From Pseudohongiella sp. (GTDB taxonomy: Bacteria; Pseudomonadota; Gammaproteobacteria; Pseudomonadales; Pseudohongiellaceae), in the NCBI GenBank assembly GCA_013204155.1, contig JABMOK010000011.1:1-64000 (forward strand): DNA of 64,000 bases, written 5' to 3'. Shown here one piece after another: positions 54,004-63,189 of this stretch (the first letter of the stretch is position 1; the number at the start of each line of letters is the position of its first letter). The notes beneath the pieces are model-generated. The model was not told the origin of the DNA. It saw only the letters and a program-made list of their open reading frames with translations, and made no database searches. A program made the translations under genes and the position numbers.

Positions 54004-55266
54004 ATGCATAAAAAGCTGTCAGCCCTTTTGTCGGGTTTGCTATTAACCACCAGTCTGTCAAATATCGTGACAGCGCAAGAGCTGAGTCTTGCCGAGCCCG
54101 ATAGCGTCGGTATGTCGGCGTCGGTGCTAGCGCGCGCGACGGAACGTCTTCAGCAGCACATCGATGACGGCGATATTGCCGGGGTTGTTGCCGCCGTGGC
54201 GCGCGATGGAAAATTGGTGTACTTCGAATCTCTGGGCCAGATGGACAGGGAGCAGGGCAAGCCAATGCAGGATGACAGCCTGTTTCGGCTATATTCAATG
54301 AGTAGACAGATTACCAGTGCCGCAGTGCTTAAGTTATATGAACAAGGGAAATTTAAATTTGATGATCCAATCAAGCTTTATCTTCCGCAGTTCGAAGATC
54401 AGAGAGTTTTGATCGATTCTTCCAGCACTGATTTGTCTCAAACCAAAGCCAGGACAGGCGACATCACGGTTGCGCACTTGCTAACGCATACCTCAGGTTT
54501 GGGCAGTCGAAGTTCTGCTTTGTATCGAGAGAACAATGTGCGTGACAAGAATATTAGTCTGGATGAAATGGTAGACAATGCAGCACGTATCCCGCTTTTT
54601 CAGGACCCAGGCACAGCGTTTCGCTATGGTATTCATGCAACCATTCTTGGCAAACTAATCGAAGTTTGGTCTGGCGAATCGTTTGAGGAATATTTGCGGA
54701 AAAATTTGTTTGATCCCTTGGATATGGATAGCACCATGTTTTGGGCGGAAGCAGCGGATGCTCGAAGGTTGGCGACACTGTATCGGCCAAGCGAGGGCCG
54801 CCTGATGCCCTATCAGATTGAAACAGTTTCCTGGACTAGTCGGCCGAAGTTAATTGAGGGAGGCGTGGGCTTGTTGTCGTCTGTGATGGATTATATGAAA
54901 TTCAGCCAGATGGTATTGAATGGGGGTCGCTTCAATGGTGAGAAAATATTGCAATCCGACACGGCGAAATTGATGTACCGAAATGCTGTGCCGGCAGAGG
55001 CTATGCCGATAGGCGCTAATGGATACTGGCTCGGTTCTGGCTGGACATTAGGTGGTTTTAATTTAGTAATGGATCCGGCCGCCTATAACTTTCCAGTTTC
55101 CAAGGGCACGATCTGGTGGGATGGTTCGGCGGGCACTCGCTTTTTTATCGATCCCCGGCAAAAAACAATTATTGTAATTATGGCGCAGATATCGCCTTCG
55201 AACGGAGGTGGCTTTAGAGAAAATTTTACTCAGCTGGTGGATGAGGCGATAGTAGATCGGCGCTAG
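54004..55266 (+). CDS. Secreted serine hydrolase, beta-lactamase (class C/EstB) fold, altered active site
   Basis: 420 residues from the internal ATG (MHKKLSALLS), with a Sec signal peptide ending about residue 25. Family blocks are FRLYSMSRQITSAAV, VAHLLTHTSGL, FRYGIHATILGKLIE, GGVGLLSSVMDYMKFSQM and WWDGSAGTRFFIDP. In this family the catalytic Ser-x-x-Lys is usually SMTK; here it is S98-M-S-R101, so the general base Lys is Arg, and the usual Tyr-x-Ser/Asn second motif reads Y-G-I-H. Activity may be changed or lost. Follows the DUF885 gene closely. Confidence 0.85.
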   Translation: MHKKLSALLSGLLLTTSLSNIVTAQELSLAEPDSVGMSASVLARATERLQQHIDDGDIAGVVAAVARDGKLVYFESLGQMDREQGKPMQDDSLFRLYSMSRQITSAAVLKLYEQGKFKFDDPIKLYLPQFEDQRVLIDSSSTDLSQTKARTGDITVAHLLTHTSGLGSRSSALYRENNVRDKNISLDEMVDNAARIPLFQDPGTAFRYGIHATILGKLIEVWSGESFEEYLRKNLFDPLDMDSTMFWAEAADARRLATLYRPSEGRLMPYQIETVSWTSRPKLIEGGVGLLSSVMDYMKFSQMVLNGGRFNGEKILQSDTAKLMYRNAVPAEAMPIGANGYWLGSGWTLGGFNLVMDPAAYNFPVSKGTIWWDGSAGTRFFIDPRQKTIIVIMAQISPSNGGGFRENFTQLVDEAIVDRR

Positions 55267-55280
55267 GGATTTTACTGGCT

Positions 55281-57605
55281 CTACAGAGATGACTTCTCAT
55301 TTATCATCGAACTGATCAGATTAGGTAGTTCGTTAGTGTCATAGGGCTTAGATACACAGACAATGTGTTGGTGCTCGGTAATTCGGTCCATTAATTCTTT
55401 TTCGGCATAACCAGTTGCCAGCAGAACCGGCTTATCGGGAGCAATCTCGAAGATCTTTTCCGCCAATTCGATGCCGGTCATGCCCCCAGGCATGACTACA
55501 TCCGAGAACACAAGATCGATGTCAGCGTTAGCTTTGAATTTCTCCAGGGCCGAGGAACCGTCACCGGCAGAAATCACGGAAAACCCAACGTTTTCCAACA
55601 TGTGACAGGCAACATCTCTTACGTTGTCATCATCTTCCACAACTAAAATCGTGCCCTCATAATTTCTTGGCGCTGGCTTTAGATCTTGAGAAATTTTAGT
55701 TGAAGTGCTTATTTCTCCGGTTAGAGGTATATAAATGCGGAATGTAGTTCCCTCCCCCTCCCGGCTTTCTACCGTAATATTGCCACCAGATTGTTTAAGG
55801 AAACCGTAAACCGTACTCAGGCCCAAACCAGTGCCCTGGGTTTTTTCCTTGGTCGTGAAGAACGGCTCAAATATTTTCTTTTGTACATCAGCGGGAATGC
55901 CGGTGCCGTTGTCGGTTACAGTAAGTTCGACATAGTCATGCTCTTCACGGCTTTCGTCATGGCCTAAATGAGATTCTGCAAAGCGGGTAGTTCTTGCGGC
56001 TATAGAGAGTCTTCCACCCCTGGGCATGGCGTCTTTGGCATTAATGCAAAGATTAAGAATTCCATTTTCCAGCTGAGCCTTATCGGTTATAGCAATGCAT
56101 TTCTCATCAGGCATGTCCAGCAGCAGTTCAATCTCTTCTCCCAGAACCCGATCGAGCAACTCATGCATTTCTGTAAGCACCTCGGTAATATTAACAGCGC
56201 TGTTTTCCAATTCTTGCTCTCTCGAAAAACTGAGCAGGCGGTTGTTCAATTCGGCACCACTTTTCGCGGCATTCATGATTTTTCCGAGCAAGGTGTCTGC
56301 TTTTTCATTTCCACTCAACTGGCGTTGGAGGAATTGCAGGTTGCCCATAATGACGGTTAACAAATTATTAAAGTCGTGAGATACCCCTCCGGTAAGTCGC
56401 CCAAGGGCGTCCATTTTTTGCGATTGCATCAACATATTTTCCATTTCTTTTTGCTTGGAGGTATCTGCAAAACTCACAACGGCGCCAATTATTCTGCCTT
56501 CCTTTTTAAGTGGCTCGCTGGAGAATCGCACCGGTATCATATGTCCGTTTTTTCCAAAGAATGCACTATCTACCAGTTCACTTGGTTTGCCAGCCAGGTA
56601 TGAGGTAAGAATGGTTTTGTTAGCTTGAGTGATACTGTCGGGATTGTTATGCACTGGACAAATAAGCTGTGTTACGCCTTTCCCAATGACTTCGTCTTCC
56701 TCATACTGCAAAAGATTAAGAGCAGACTTGTTAATAAAAGTTATTGCTCCAACGTTACTGATACCAAAAATTCCTTCTTGTACCGCATCAAGTAACACCA
56801 AACGATCATGGTCTGCTATTTTTAGCTTTTCATCGACGTGTGCCTTCTGTGATTGTAAGGTCGCTTGACGCCGACGCTGAATCATCAATTCTTCTTCTTT
56901 TTCTTCCAGGCGTTTGGAGTCTGCTGTTAGCTTTCTTTGAAGATTGTTATTTTCCAGCTTGAGAGTGATGGCGCGCTTGAAATCGCCGCTGATTCTCATC
57001 GCGATCGGAATGATGAATGCGACATAGATCAGAGTCGCGCCAATCAGGATGAGTTGGTTATCCGTAATTTTTAGAAATACATAGACAATAAAAATGCCCA
57101 TAGCCGGAATTATAAAAATGAAAAATACTTCTTTCAATACCGACATAGTGATTGCTGCACCAGCCATCAAGCCTGCCAGCCAGAAGCTAATTAAAGCAGC
57201 ATGAAGAAAAGAAGGATCCTGCGGTAAGATCAGGCAAGATAAACCCCACACAAGCCCGGAAAAGCCGGCGCCGAGTAGCAAAAATCTCCAACTTGCCTCG
57301 AAATCCTGCGTCCCCGCCTTTGGCGAGCGATATCTCCGGATCATTAGCGCTCTGATTGCGGTACTGGCGAGCAATATTCCGAGCCAGAGTAAGGACCACG
57401 GATTGTAGGCCGTCACCAGAAGAATCAGGAAAAGAAAGGAGCCGGTGACGGCGTCAGCCAGTAAGATGACAGGCAGTTGGCCAAACAGCATTCGAATCTG
57501 CTCGTGGCGAAATTCTTTTGTATCAATCTGCAGCCAGTTGCTCATTTCGGCCGCGGGAATTTTGTCGGGTGAATTTGTCCTGCTGTCTACTGTCAATCGA
57601 ATCAC
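55281..57605 (-). CDS. Hybrid sensor histidine kinase with membrane N-terminus, PAS and receiver domains
   Basis: 774 residues. Six membrane helices (about 43-205), a coiled coil (about 215-265), a PAS domain (265-385), HisKA with phospho-acceptor H410 in [12 protein letters not shown], an ATPase domain with N box [14 protein letters not shown] and G boxes GTGIP and [12 protein letters not shown], then a receiver domain with [12 protein letters not shown] (acceptor Asp near 700). No DNA-binding output; a partner must lie elsewhere. The longest frame starts at GTG; an ATG 20 codons in (57545) is equally possible. Confidence 0.88.
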   Translation of the reverse strand: MIRLTVDSRTNSPDKIPAAEMSNWLQIDTKEFRHEQIRMLFGQLPVILLADAVTGSFLFLILLVTAYNPWSLLWLGILLASTAIRALMIRRYRSPKAGTQDFEASWRFLLLGAGFSGLVWGLSCLILPQDPSFLHAALISFWLAGLMAGAAITMSVLKEVFFIFIIPAMGIFIVYVFLKITDNQLILIGATLIYVAFIIPIAMRISGDFKRAITLKLENNNLQRKLTADSKRLEEKEEELMIQRRRQATLQSQKAHVDEKLKIADHDRLVLLDAVQEGIFGISNVGAITFINKSALNLLQYEEDEVIGKGVTQLICPVHNNPDSITQANKTILTSYLAGKPSELVDSAFFGKNGHMIPVRFSSEPLKKEGRIIGAVVSFADTSKQKEMENMLMQSQKMDALGRLTGGVSHDFNNLLTVIMGNLQFLQRQLSGNEKADTLLGKIMNAAKSGAELNNRLLSFSREQELENSAVNITEVLTEMHELLDRVLGEEIELLLDMPDEKCIAITDKAQLENGILNLCINAKDAMPRGGRLSIAARTTRFAESHLGHDESREEHDYVELTVTDNGTGIPADVQKKIFEPFFTTKEKTQGTGLGLSTVYGFLKQSGGNITVESREGEGTTFRIYIPLTGEISTSTKISQDLKPAPRNYEGTILVVEDDDNVRDVACHMLENVGFSVISAGDGSSALEKFKANADIDLVFSDVVMPGGMTGIELAEKIFEIAPDKPVLLATGYAEKELMDRITEHQHIVCVSKPYDTNELPNLISSMINEKSSL

Positions 57606-58071
57606 CCTACTTACGCTATGATGAAATAACTATTCGGCCCTTGATATCCTGCCGCGAGCACTTTCTGGGCTTGCCGGTTTTGAAGCCGCAAAATAAAGTT
57701 TGAGTGTCCTACAGGGGCGGATAAAGCTCAAGTAAAACAAGCCCATTTCCATGTTATCAAGCCCGGTAATCAAGCCCGGTCATCAAGCCCATGTAGTAGG
57801 AAGCCAACCGCCAAAATAGATTAGCCAGGGGGCGCGCATTGTACAAAGTCCGGATAGACTAAACTGTGATTGTTCTCGCAGTTTTCTATGGGATATCCCG
57901 GTAAGGCATGAATGGAAACAGGATTTCGACTTGATGCTTCGTGCTCTAATCCCGGTAGCTGGCCGATGCAGGGAGAAATTTCTTTGTTGCTGTGTAGAAA
58001 GTTGCTCTATAGTCGAGGCTGTCTGTATATTAGTGCGAGCAATTAGAATGAGCCGGTAACACACTAAAAAT
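57606..58071. other. Intergenic region between hybrid kinase and acetyltransferase
   Basis: 466 bases without a supported gene. The only notable structure is the 13-bp tandem repeat at 57756-57793; the rest shows nothing recognisable. Confidence 0.55.
57756..57793. repeat. 13-bp tandem repeat, three copies
   Basis: ATCAAGCCCGGTA (57756-57768), ATCAAGCCCGGTC (57769-57781) and ATCAAGCCCATG (57782-57793). A further ACAAGCCCAT copy lies just upstream near 57737. Confidence 0.85.
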
Positions 58072-58599
58072 ATGCAAGTCATCCGCGCCAGACCAGGACA
58101 TGAAGTAATACTCGCCAGTTATTTCGCGATGAATGAGTGCCATTTTCAGAGATGGAACCCCCTTGTGCCTGCGGGCCATCACTCGATTGATTGCTGGAAG
58201 ACCCGGTTGGACGAGCGGGAACTTGAGTTCGATAAAGGCATGTCGGCGCACTTTATTGGTATCGACGAAACGGAATCCTTCGTGGTCGGTGGTTGTTCGT
58301 TAAGTAATATTGTTCGTGGAGTATTTCAATCTTGCCATATGGGCTATTCGATAGCGCAGCGATTCGAAGGCGAAGGCAAGATGAAGCAGATCGTTACGCA
58401 CGTCATCGAGTTTGCGTTTCAGGAATTGAAGTTGCATCGCATTATGGCGAATCATATGCCGGCGAATCAAAGGTCAGCTGGGCTGTTGAAGAGCCTGGGA
58501 TTTGAGAAAGAGGGGTATGCCAAAGAGTACCTGTTAATTAATGGCGAGTGGGAAGACCATGTGCTGAATTCGCTGATTAACAAGTCATATCCGGGATAG
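58072..58599 (+). CDS. GNAT N-acetyltransferase, RimJ-like
   Basis: 175-residue GNAT protein of the ribosomal-protein-alanine acetyltransferase type: CHMGYSIAQRFEGEGKMKQ (acetyl-CoA region), LKLHRIMANHMPANQRS, LLKSLGFEKEGYAKEYLLINGEWEDH. These blocks match RimJ/RimL proteins, which acetylate protein N-termini. The start ATG lacks a strong ribosome-binding site. Specific substrate not determinable. Confidence 0.87.
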   Translation: MQVIRARPGHEVILASYFAMNECHFQRWNPLVPAGHHSIDCWKTRLDERELEFDKGMSAHFIGIDETESFVVGGCSLSNIVRGVFQSCHMGYSIAQRFEGEGKMKQIVTHVIEFAFQELKLHRIMANHMPANQRSAGLLKSLGFEKEGYAKEYLLINGEWEDHVLNSLINKSYPG

Positions 58600-58895
58600 T
58601 GTCGTGAGCCGGGATGATCGCGCGACGAATAGTTAGTTTCCTGCTTCTCTCGGTTACAGCACGACTATTAGCGGCGTATTTCCAGCTTTGATAGGTTCCT
58701 GTTCTCAATCGCATTTACTTTCCATTTCGACTAGACTCTGTCGTGCGCCAAAGGCCATCACCAGCGCTAGGAAATAGCCAGCAAGGCGATGGATCATAGC
58801 CCAGGAGGGTTTCCCCATCAGGATATTTTCGGTATCTCAATTATTGCTTGTTACGATTTAAAATACGGGTGAAAACTATTACTAAATTCAAAGCC

Positions 58896-60593
58896 ATGGA
58901 TTCCCTCGATGAATTATTGCTAGCCGCCACTGTCGAGTTGGATTCCGTGCAGGCAGTATTGGATTCAGGCTTTGGATACATAAAACGGAGCTGCCTGCGG
59001 GATAATAAACTGGACGCTGAGTTGTTAGATCAATGGCAACTCGCCAGCTACGATCTTGCTATCAGTGTGGCTGAGATATCAGCTTCGCGAGAATTTAACA
59101 AGTACGCGAGTAAGCTTTCCCCTGGCGAAGTGGCGCAGAAGATTGCGCTTGGTTTCTGTGCCGATACACTGCAATCTGTTCTGCAACGACTTATCGTTCG
59201 ATCGACTGAATTGAACTTCGATCGGAATACGCTGCTGGATTTCTATCAGCGGGCCTCGTTTAAAGAACTGCTCGATAAGTTTTTAAAGGCCGAATTCCTG
59301 GCGGCGGTAGGGAATGAGATTACGGAGTGTGACATCAATCGGCTTCCGTCCACTCTCGATGAAGACAAGGAATTGGTCAGAGAAACCTTCTTTCGGTTTT
59401 CCAACGATGTGGTTATGCCATTGGCGGAAAAAATTCATCGCCAGGATCAGGATGTTCCGGATGCCATAATAAAGCCCGCTGCCGAACTTGGTTGCTTTGG
59501 TACTTGTATCCCCGAGCGTTTCGGTGGGCTGCAGCCAGATGATCATGCCGACAGTCTAAGCATGATAGTGGTAACCGAAGAACTTTCCAGAGGCTCTCTG
59601 GGGGCGGCTGGAAGCCTGATTACCCGACCGGAGATTGCCGCTCGCGCATTGCTCTGCGGTGGCACGGAAGCGCAGCAACAGAGATGGCTGCCAAAATTGG
59701 CGACAGGAGAGATGCTCTGTGCCATATCAATCACCGAGCCGAATACCGGATCCGATGTGGCCGCAGTTTCGCTTAAGGCGACAGAAACACCAGGGGGTTG
59801 GTTGCTGAATGGCAGCAAGACCTGGTGTACCTTTGCCGGGAAATCAGAATTGCTTGTGGTGCTCGCGAGAACCAATCCCGATCAGTCAATCGGCCATAAA
59901 GGCTTAAGCCTGTTTATGCTGGAGAAGCCGGCCTACTCCGGTCACAAATTCAAACATCAACAGCATCCTCAATCTCAAGAACAATCTCAAGAGCAATCTC
60001 AAGAACAAGGCGGCTCTCTCACCGGCAATGCGATCGCCACTATTGGCTATCGAGGCATGCACTCCTACGATTTGTTTTTTGAAGACTACTTCGTTCCTGC
60101 CGAAAATCTTGTCGGTGAAAAAGACGGAGAAGGCAGGGGTTTCTATTACACTATGGCCGGGTTTTCTGGTGGTCGCCTACAGACCGCTGCCCGGGCGACT
60201 GGTGTTATGCAGGCCGCCTTCGAACAAGCGCTGAGTTATTCCAGACAGCGACAGGTTTTTGGTAAAGCCGTCGCCGACTATCAGCTCACGCAAGTAAAGC
60301 TTACGCGTATGTTGGCAACCTTGAGCGCCGCACGACAATTCAGTTATGCAGTTGCAGAACTAATGGATCAGGGTGCTGGTCAGATGGAAGCGAGTCTGGT
60401 TAAACTGTTTAGTTGCCGTTCTGCTGAGTGGATAACTCGGGAGGCACTGCAGATTCATGGCGGGATGGGATACGCGGAGGAATCCGTGGTGAGTCGTCTG
60501 TTTGTCGATGCGCGTGTGCTTTCGATATTCGAAGGAGCCGAAGAAACGCTGGCATTAAAAGTTATAGCGCGAGAATTGATCGCAAAAGCCTAA
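58896..60593 (+). CDS. Acyl-CoA dehydrogenase, methylsuccinyl-CoA dehydrogenase-like
   Basis: About 565 residues, longer than the usual 380 because of a helical N-terminal extension of about 150 residues, a feature of (2S)-methylsuccinyl-CoA dehydrogenase. FAD/substrate blocks: VTEELSRGSLGAAGSL, CGGTEAQQQRWLPKLATGE, SITEPNTGSDVAA, IGYRGMHSYDLFFEDY and QIHGGMGYAEE; catalytic Glu in SIFEGAEETLALKVIAR. GYRGM is Mcd-style rather than the common LGLRG. A 12-bp repeat inserts a (SQEQ)n loop. GTG at 58869 or TTG at 58848 are alternative starts. Likely reaction: methylsuccinyl-CoA to mesaconyl-C1-CoA. Confidence 0.8.
   Translation: MDSLDELLLAATVELDSVQAVLDSGFGYIKRSCLRDNKLDAELLDQWQLASYDLAISVAEISASREFNKYASKLSPGEVAQKIALGFCADTLQSVLQRLIVRSTELNFDRNTLLDFYQRASFKELLDKFLKAEFLAAVGNEITECDINRLPSTLDEDKELVRETFFRFSNDVVMPLAEKIHRQDQDVPDAIIKPAAELGCFGTCIPERFGGLQPDDHADSLSMIVVTEELSRGSLGAAGSLITRPEIAARALLCGGTEAQQQRWLPKLATGEMLCAISITEPNTGSDVAAVSLKATETPGGWLLNGSKTWCTFAGKSELLVVLARTNPDQSIGHKGLSLFMLEKPAYSGHKFKHQQHPQSQEQSQEQSQEQGGSLTGNAIATIGYRGMHSYDLFFEDYFVPAENLVGEKDGEGRGFYYTMAGFSGGRLQTAARATGVMQAAFEQALSYSRQRQVFGKAVADYQLTQVKLTRMLATLSAARQFSYAVAELMDQGAGQMEASLVKLFSCRSAEWITREALQIHGGMGYAEESVVSRLFVDARVLSIFEGAEETLALKVIARELIAKA
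59970..60005. repeat. 12-bp tandem repeat, three copies, inside the acyl-CoA dehydrogenase gene
   Basis: CAATCTCAAGAA/G at 59970-59981, 59982-59993 and 59994-60005. In frame it encodes Gln-Ser-Gln-Glu units, a polar loop between the beta domain and the GYRGM motif that homologues do not need. Confidence 0.9.
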
Positions 60594-60656
60594 AGAGGGG
60601 ATAAGTGCAAGAAATATGGAGTGTTCGATATTTCATGTAACTGTGTTCTTAATCGT

Positions 60657-60720
60657 CGCCGTGAATACATCCCTGTAGGCTCGGCCTCGGCGTCCTGCCT
60701 CGGACGGTTTCAAGTGAAAC
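60657..60720. repeat. Possible dispersed REP-like intergenic element
   Basis: The stretch with CGCCGTGAATACATCCCTGTAGGCTC followed in register by CCTCGG-rich pairs and GTTTCAAGTGAAAC (a six-base inverted repeat) resembles short palindromic intergenic elements I know from other gammaproteobacteria. Only one copy is in the window, so this is a suspicion. Confidence 0.3.
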
Positions 60721-60839
60721 TAACTCTACTCCGACCTGAATTTGTGCGCGGTCAGGATAGTTAGAATTAGATTAGGGAGTGGGCCGAAGAAAGAACACCG
60801 GTCGAAAATAGCAGGTTTTAAAAAACTTAGGGAAAACCA

Positions 60840-61697
60840 ATGTCATTCGACGCAAAGAAATTACTAAACCGGGAATTTCCGATCGTTCGTCAAAGCTATA
60901 CCGACAAAGACTGCATGTTGTATGCGCTGGGTGTTGGGATGGGCATCGATCCGTTGGACGAAGAATGTTTGCGCTTCGTTTACGAAGAAGATTTGAAGGT
61001 ATTGCCGAGTCAGGCGGTTATGATGGCGCATCCTGGGTTCTGGGTAAACGAAGGTGACACGGGGCTGGACTGGCTGCAGGTATTGCATGCGGGTCAGGAG
61101 ATCATCATGCACAGACCGATTCCAACTTCTGGCACGGTTGAGGCGACGACCCGGGTAACTGAAGTGGCGGACAAGGGAGAACGGATCGGCGCCTTGGTGG
61201 TTACCGAAAGAGTAGTCCGAGATGTTGAGACCGGCGAAGAACTATGCACCCTGATTACCACAATCCTGGCGCGCGGCGACGGGGGATTTGGCGGCGACCG
61301 CAAACCGACGCCGAAGACCGATGTAATTCCCAATACCGAGCCCGATGAAGTGTGCGACCTGCCCACTCTGCCCCAACAAGCCTTGCTTTACAGATTAAGC
61401 GGCGATTTTAATCCCCTGCATGCCTCGCCAACTGTTGCGCGCAATGCCGGCTTCAAGGCGCCTATCTTGCACGGCTTATGCACCCTCGGGGTGCTTACCC
61501 ATGCTTTGCTAAAGACCTGTTGTGATTACCAGCCAGAAAAATTCAAGCGGATGCGTTTGCGATTTTCGGCGCCGGTGTATCCTGGCGATACTATTCGAAC
61601 CGAGATTTGGCGTAATGGTAAAGAAGTGGCTTTTCGATGCAAGTCATTAGAGCAAGACAAAATGGTGATCAACAACGGTTACTTATTGGTTGAATAA
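60840..61697 (+). CDS. MaoC-type (R)-specific enoyl-CoA hydratase
   Basis: 285 residues in two hot-dog domains, the second catalytic with the hydratase-2 motif: D189, N191 and H194 in SGDFNPLHAS, and APILHGLCTLG. The first domain starts LLNREFPIVRQSYTDKDCMLYALGVG, like the hydratase 2 part of peroxisomal multifunctional enzymes. Alone it would be called a 3-hydroxyacyl-CoA dehydratase. Between an Mcd-like dehydrogenase and a mesaconyl-CoA transferase it may instead hydrate a mesaconyl-CoA; it is not the usual Meh sequence type, so this is inference. Confidence 0.85.
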   Translation: MSFDAKKLLNREFPIVRQSYTDKDCMLYALGVGMGIDPLDEECLRFVYEEDLKVLPSQAVMMAHPGFWVNEGDTGLDWLQVLHAGQEIIMHRPIPTSGTVEATTRVTEVADKGERIGALVVTERVVRDVETGEELCTLITTILARGDGGFGGDRKPTPKTDVIPNTEPDEVCDLPTLPQQALLYRLSGDFNPLHASPTVARNAGFKAPILHGLCTLGVLTHALLKTCCDYQPEKFKRMRLRFSAPVYPGDTIRTEIWRNGKEVAFRCKSLEQDKMVINNGYLLVE

Positions 61698-61705
61698 TTA
61701 GGCTA

Positions 61706-61795
61706 ATTCGAGGTAGTTCTATTCGAGGTAGTTCTAGTCGAGATAGTTCTAGTCGAGATAGTTCTATCCGAAATAGTTCTATTCGAAATCGCTGC
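61706..61795. repeat. 15-bp tandem repeat, six copies
   Basis: Units start at 61706, 61721, 61736, 61751, 61766 and 61781; consensus ATTCGAGATAGTTCT, the third and fourth identical, the last most diverged. It starts eight bases after the hydratase stop codon and ends 21 bases before the next start, filling the gap inside the operon. Confidence 0.93.
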
Positions 61796-61816
61796 AGATC
61801 GAGACTGGAGTAGCGG

Positions 61817-63034
61817 GTGCAACATTTATTAGATGGATTACGTATAGTCGAAGGTAGCGCTTTTATTGCCGCTCCCTCCGGCGGCATGACCCTCGCGCAA
61901 TTAGGCGCCGATGTTATTCGTTTCGATCAGATCGGTGGTGGTATCGACTATCGTCGTTGGCCTGTCACTAGCCAAGGCAAGAGTCTGTATTGGCATAGCC
62001 TGAATAAGGGCAAGCGCTCCATCGCGGTCGATTTTAGAAAACCCGAAGGACAAGAATTGCTTGCTCAACTAATCACCGCGCCTGGCGAAAATGCAGGACT
62101 GTTTGTTACCAATTTTCCTGCCCGTGGCTGGCTTGCCGAAGAAAAGCTAAGGGCGCGACGGGAAGATCTGATCTATTTGAATTTGACCGGCGATCGTCAT
62201 GGCGGTAGTGCGCTGGATTACACAGTTAACAGTAAAGTAGGTTTGCCATTTTTAATCGGGACGGCCGATGCGCCGGTTAACAATCCATTTCCTGCCTGGG
62301 ATGTAATAGCCGGGCAACATATCGCCTTGGGTCTATTGGCCGCCGAACGACATCGGCGTATCAGTGGCGAAGGACAATTTATCAAGCTAAGTTTGGCAGA
62401 TGTAGCCCTGGCAACAATGGGCCACTTAGGTTATCTCGCTGAAGCTGAAGTCAACGGACAGGGGCGGCAGCCAATGGGTAATCATATTTTTGGTACCTTC
62501 GGTCATGACTTCCTGTGCAAGGACGGTGAGCGGGTGATGATTGTCGGTGTCAGTCCTAATCAGTGGCGGGCAATTCTGAAGCTTACCGGGGCCGAGCAAC
62601 AAGTTTCGCAATTGCAGCAGAGCCTGAATCTGGATTTTACCCGGGAAGGTGATCGCTTTGAGGCGAGGGAACAGCTCAGACAATTATTCGCGCCCTGGTT
62701 TCTGCAATTTGATTCGAGCACTGTATACAAAGCTCTGGATGAGGCCGGTGTCTGCTGGGGGCCTTATCAAACAATTCAGCAACTACTAGAGAATGATATC
62801 GACTGTTCCGAAGACAATCCTTTGTTTAGCAAGGTGCATCAGCCGGGTATTGGCAGCTACTTGATGCCGGCCAGCCCGCTTGATTTTACCGGGGTAGAAC
62901 GGGAAGCGGTAAGGCCGGCGCCATTACTCGGACAACACACCGATGAAATTTTGGCGGACAGCCTGGGTTTGAGCAGCGCAGAAATTGCGCAGCTGCATGA
63001 CCAGGGCGTGGTCGCCGGTCCTGCTGATAACTAG
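61817..63034 (+). CDS. mct: 2-methylfumaryl-CoA isomerase (mesaconyl-CoA C1-C4 CoA transferase)
   Basis: 405-residue family III (CaiB/BaiF) CoA-transferase, GTG start with GGAG upstream. It matches, as far as I can recall, the bicycle enzyme Mct almost end to end: LRIVEGSAFIAAPSGGMTLAQLGADVIRFD, GGGIDYRRWPV, LNKGKRSIAVD, GLFVTNFPARGWL, the catalytic Asp D162 in PAWD, LLAAERHRR, GQPGIGSYLMP-like and the C-terminal GQHTDEIL and DQGVVAGP. Mct moves CoA within mesaconyl-CoA from C1 to C4. Other family III enzymes share only the fold and the Asp; the long identity blocks make Mct the best call. Confidence 0.85.
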   Translation: MQHLLDGLRIVEGSAFIAAPSGGMTLAQLGADVIRFDQIGGGIDYRRWPVTSQGKSLYWHSLNKGKRSIAVDFRKPEGQELLAQLITAPGENAGLFVTNFPARGWLAEEKLRARREDLIYLNLTGDRHGGSALDYTVNSKVGLPFLIGTADAPVNNPFPAWDVIAGQHIALGLLAAERHRRISGEGQFIKLSLADVALATMGHLGYLAEAEVNGQGRQPMGNHIFGTFGHDFLCKDGERVMIVGVSPNQWRAILKLTGAEQQVSQLQQSLNLDFTREGDRFEAREQLRQLFAPWFLQFDSSTVYKALDEAGVCWGPYQTIQQLLENDIDCSEDNPLFSKVHQPGIGSYLMPASPLDFTGVEREAVRPAPLLGQHTDEILADSLGLSSAEIAQLHDQGVVAGPADN

Positions 63035-63064
63035 AGCAGATAACTAGAGCCGATAGCTAGAGCG
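63026..63064. repeat. 13-bp tandem repeat spanning the mct stop codon
   Basis: GATAACTAGAGCA (63026-63038), GATAACTAGAGCC (63039-63051) and GATAGCTAGAGCG (63052-63064). The first copy contains the mct stop codon TAG. Confidence 0.88.
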
Positions 63065-63189
63065 GAAGACGGGGTAAGTCAGAGCCTCAGATTAGTAACA
63101 GATGCTTAAGCAAACTAATAGCGCCGCATGAGCCCGTATGGATTTACAGGCGGCGTGAAAAATTTAGTTCGTCCGATTGCAATCATCTT

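Noticed and set aside
57783-58082. 99-codon open frame on the minus strand upstream of the acetyltransferase
   Set aside because: Ends in repeat sequence, overlaps the acetyltransferase start, and has no family motif.
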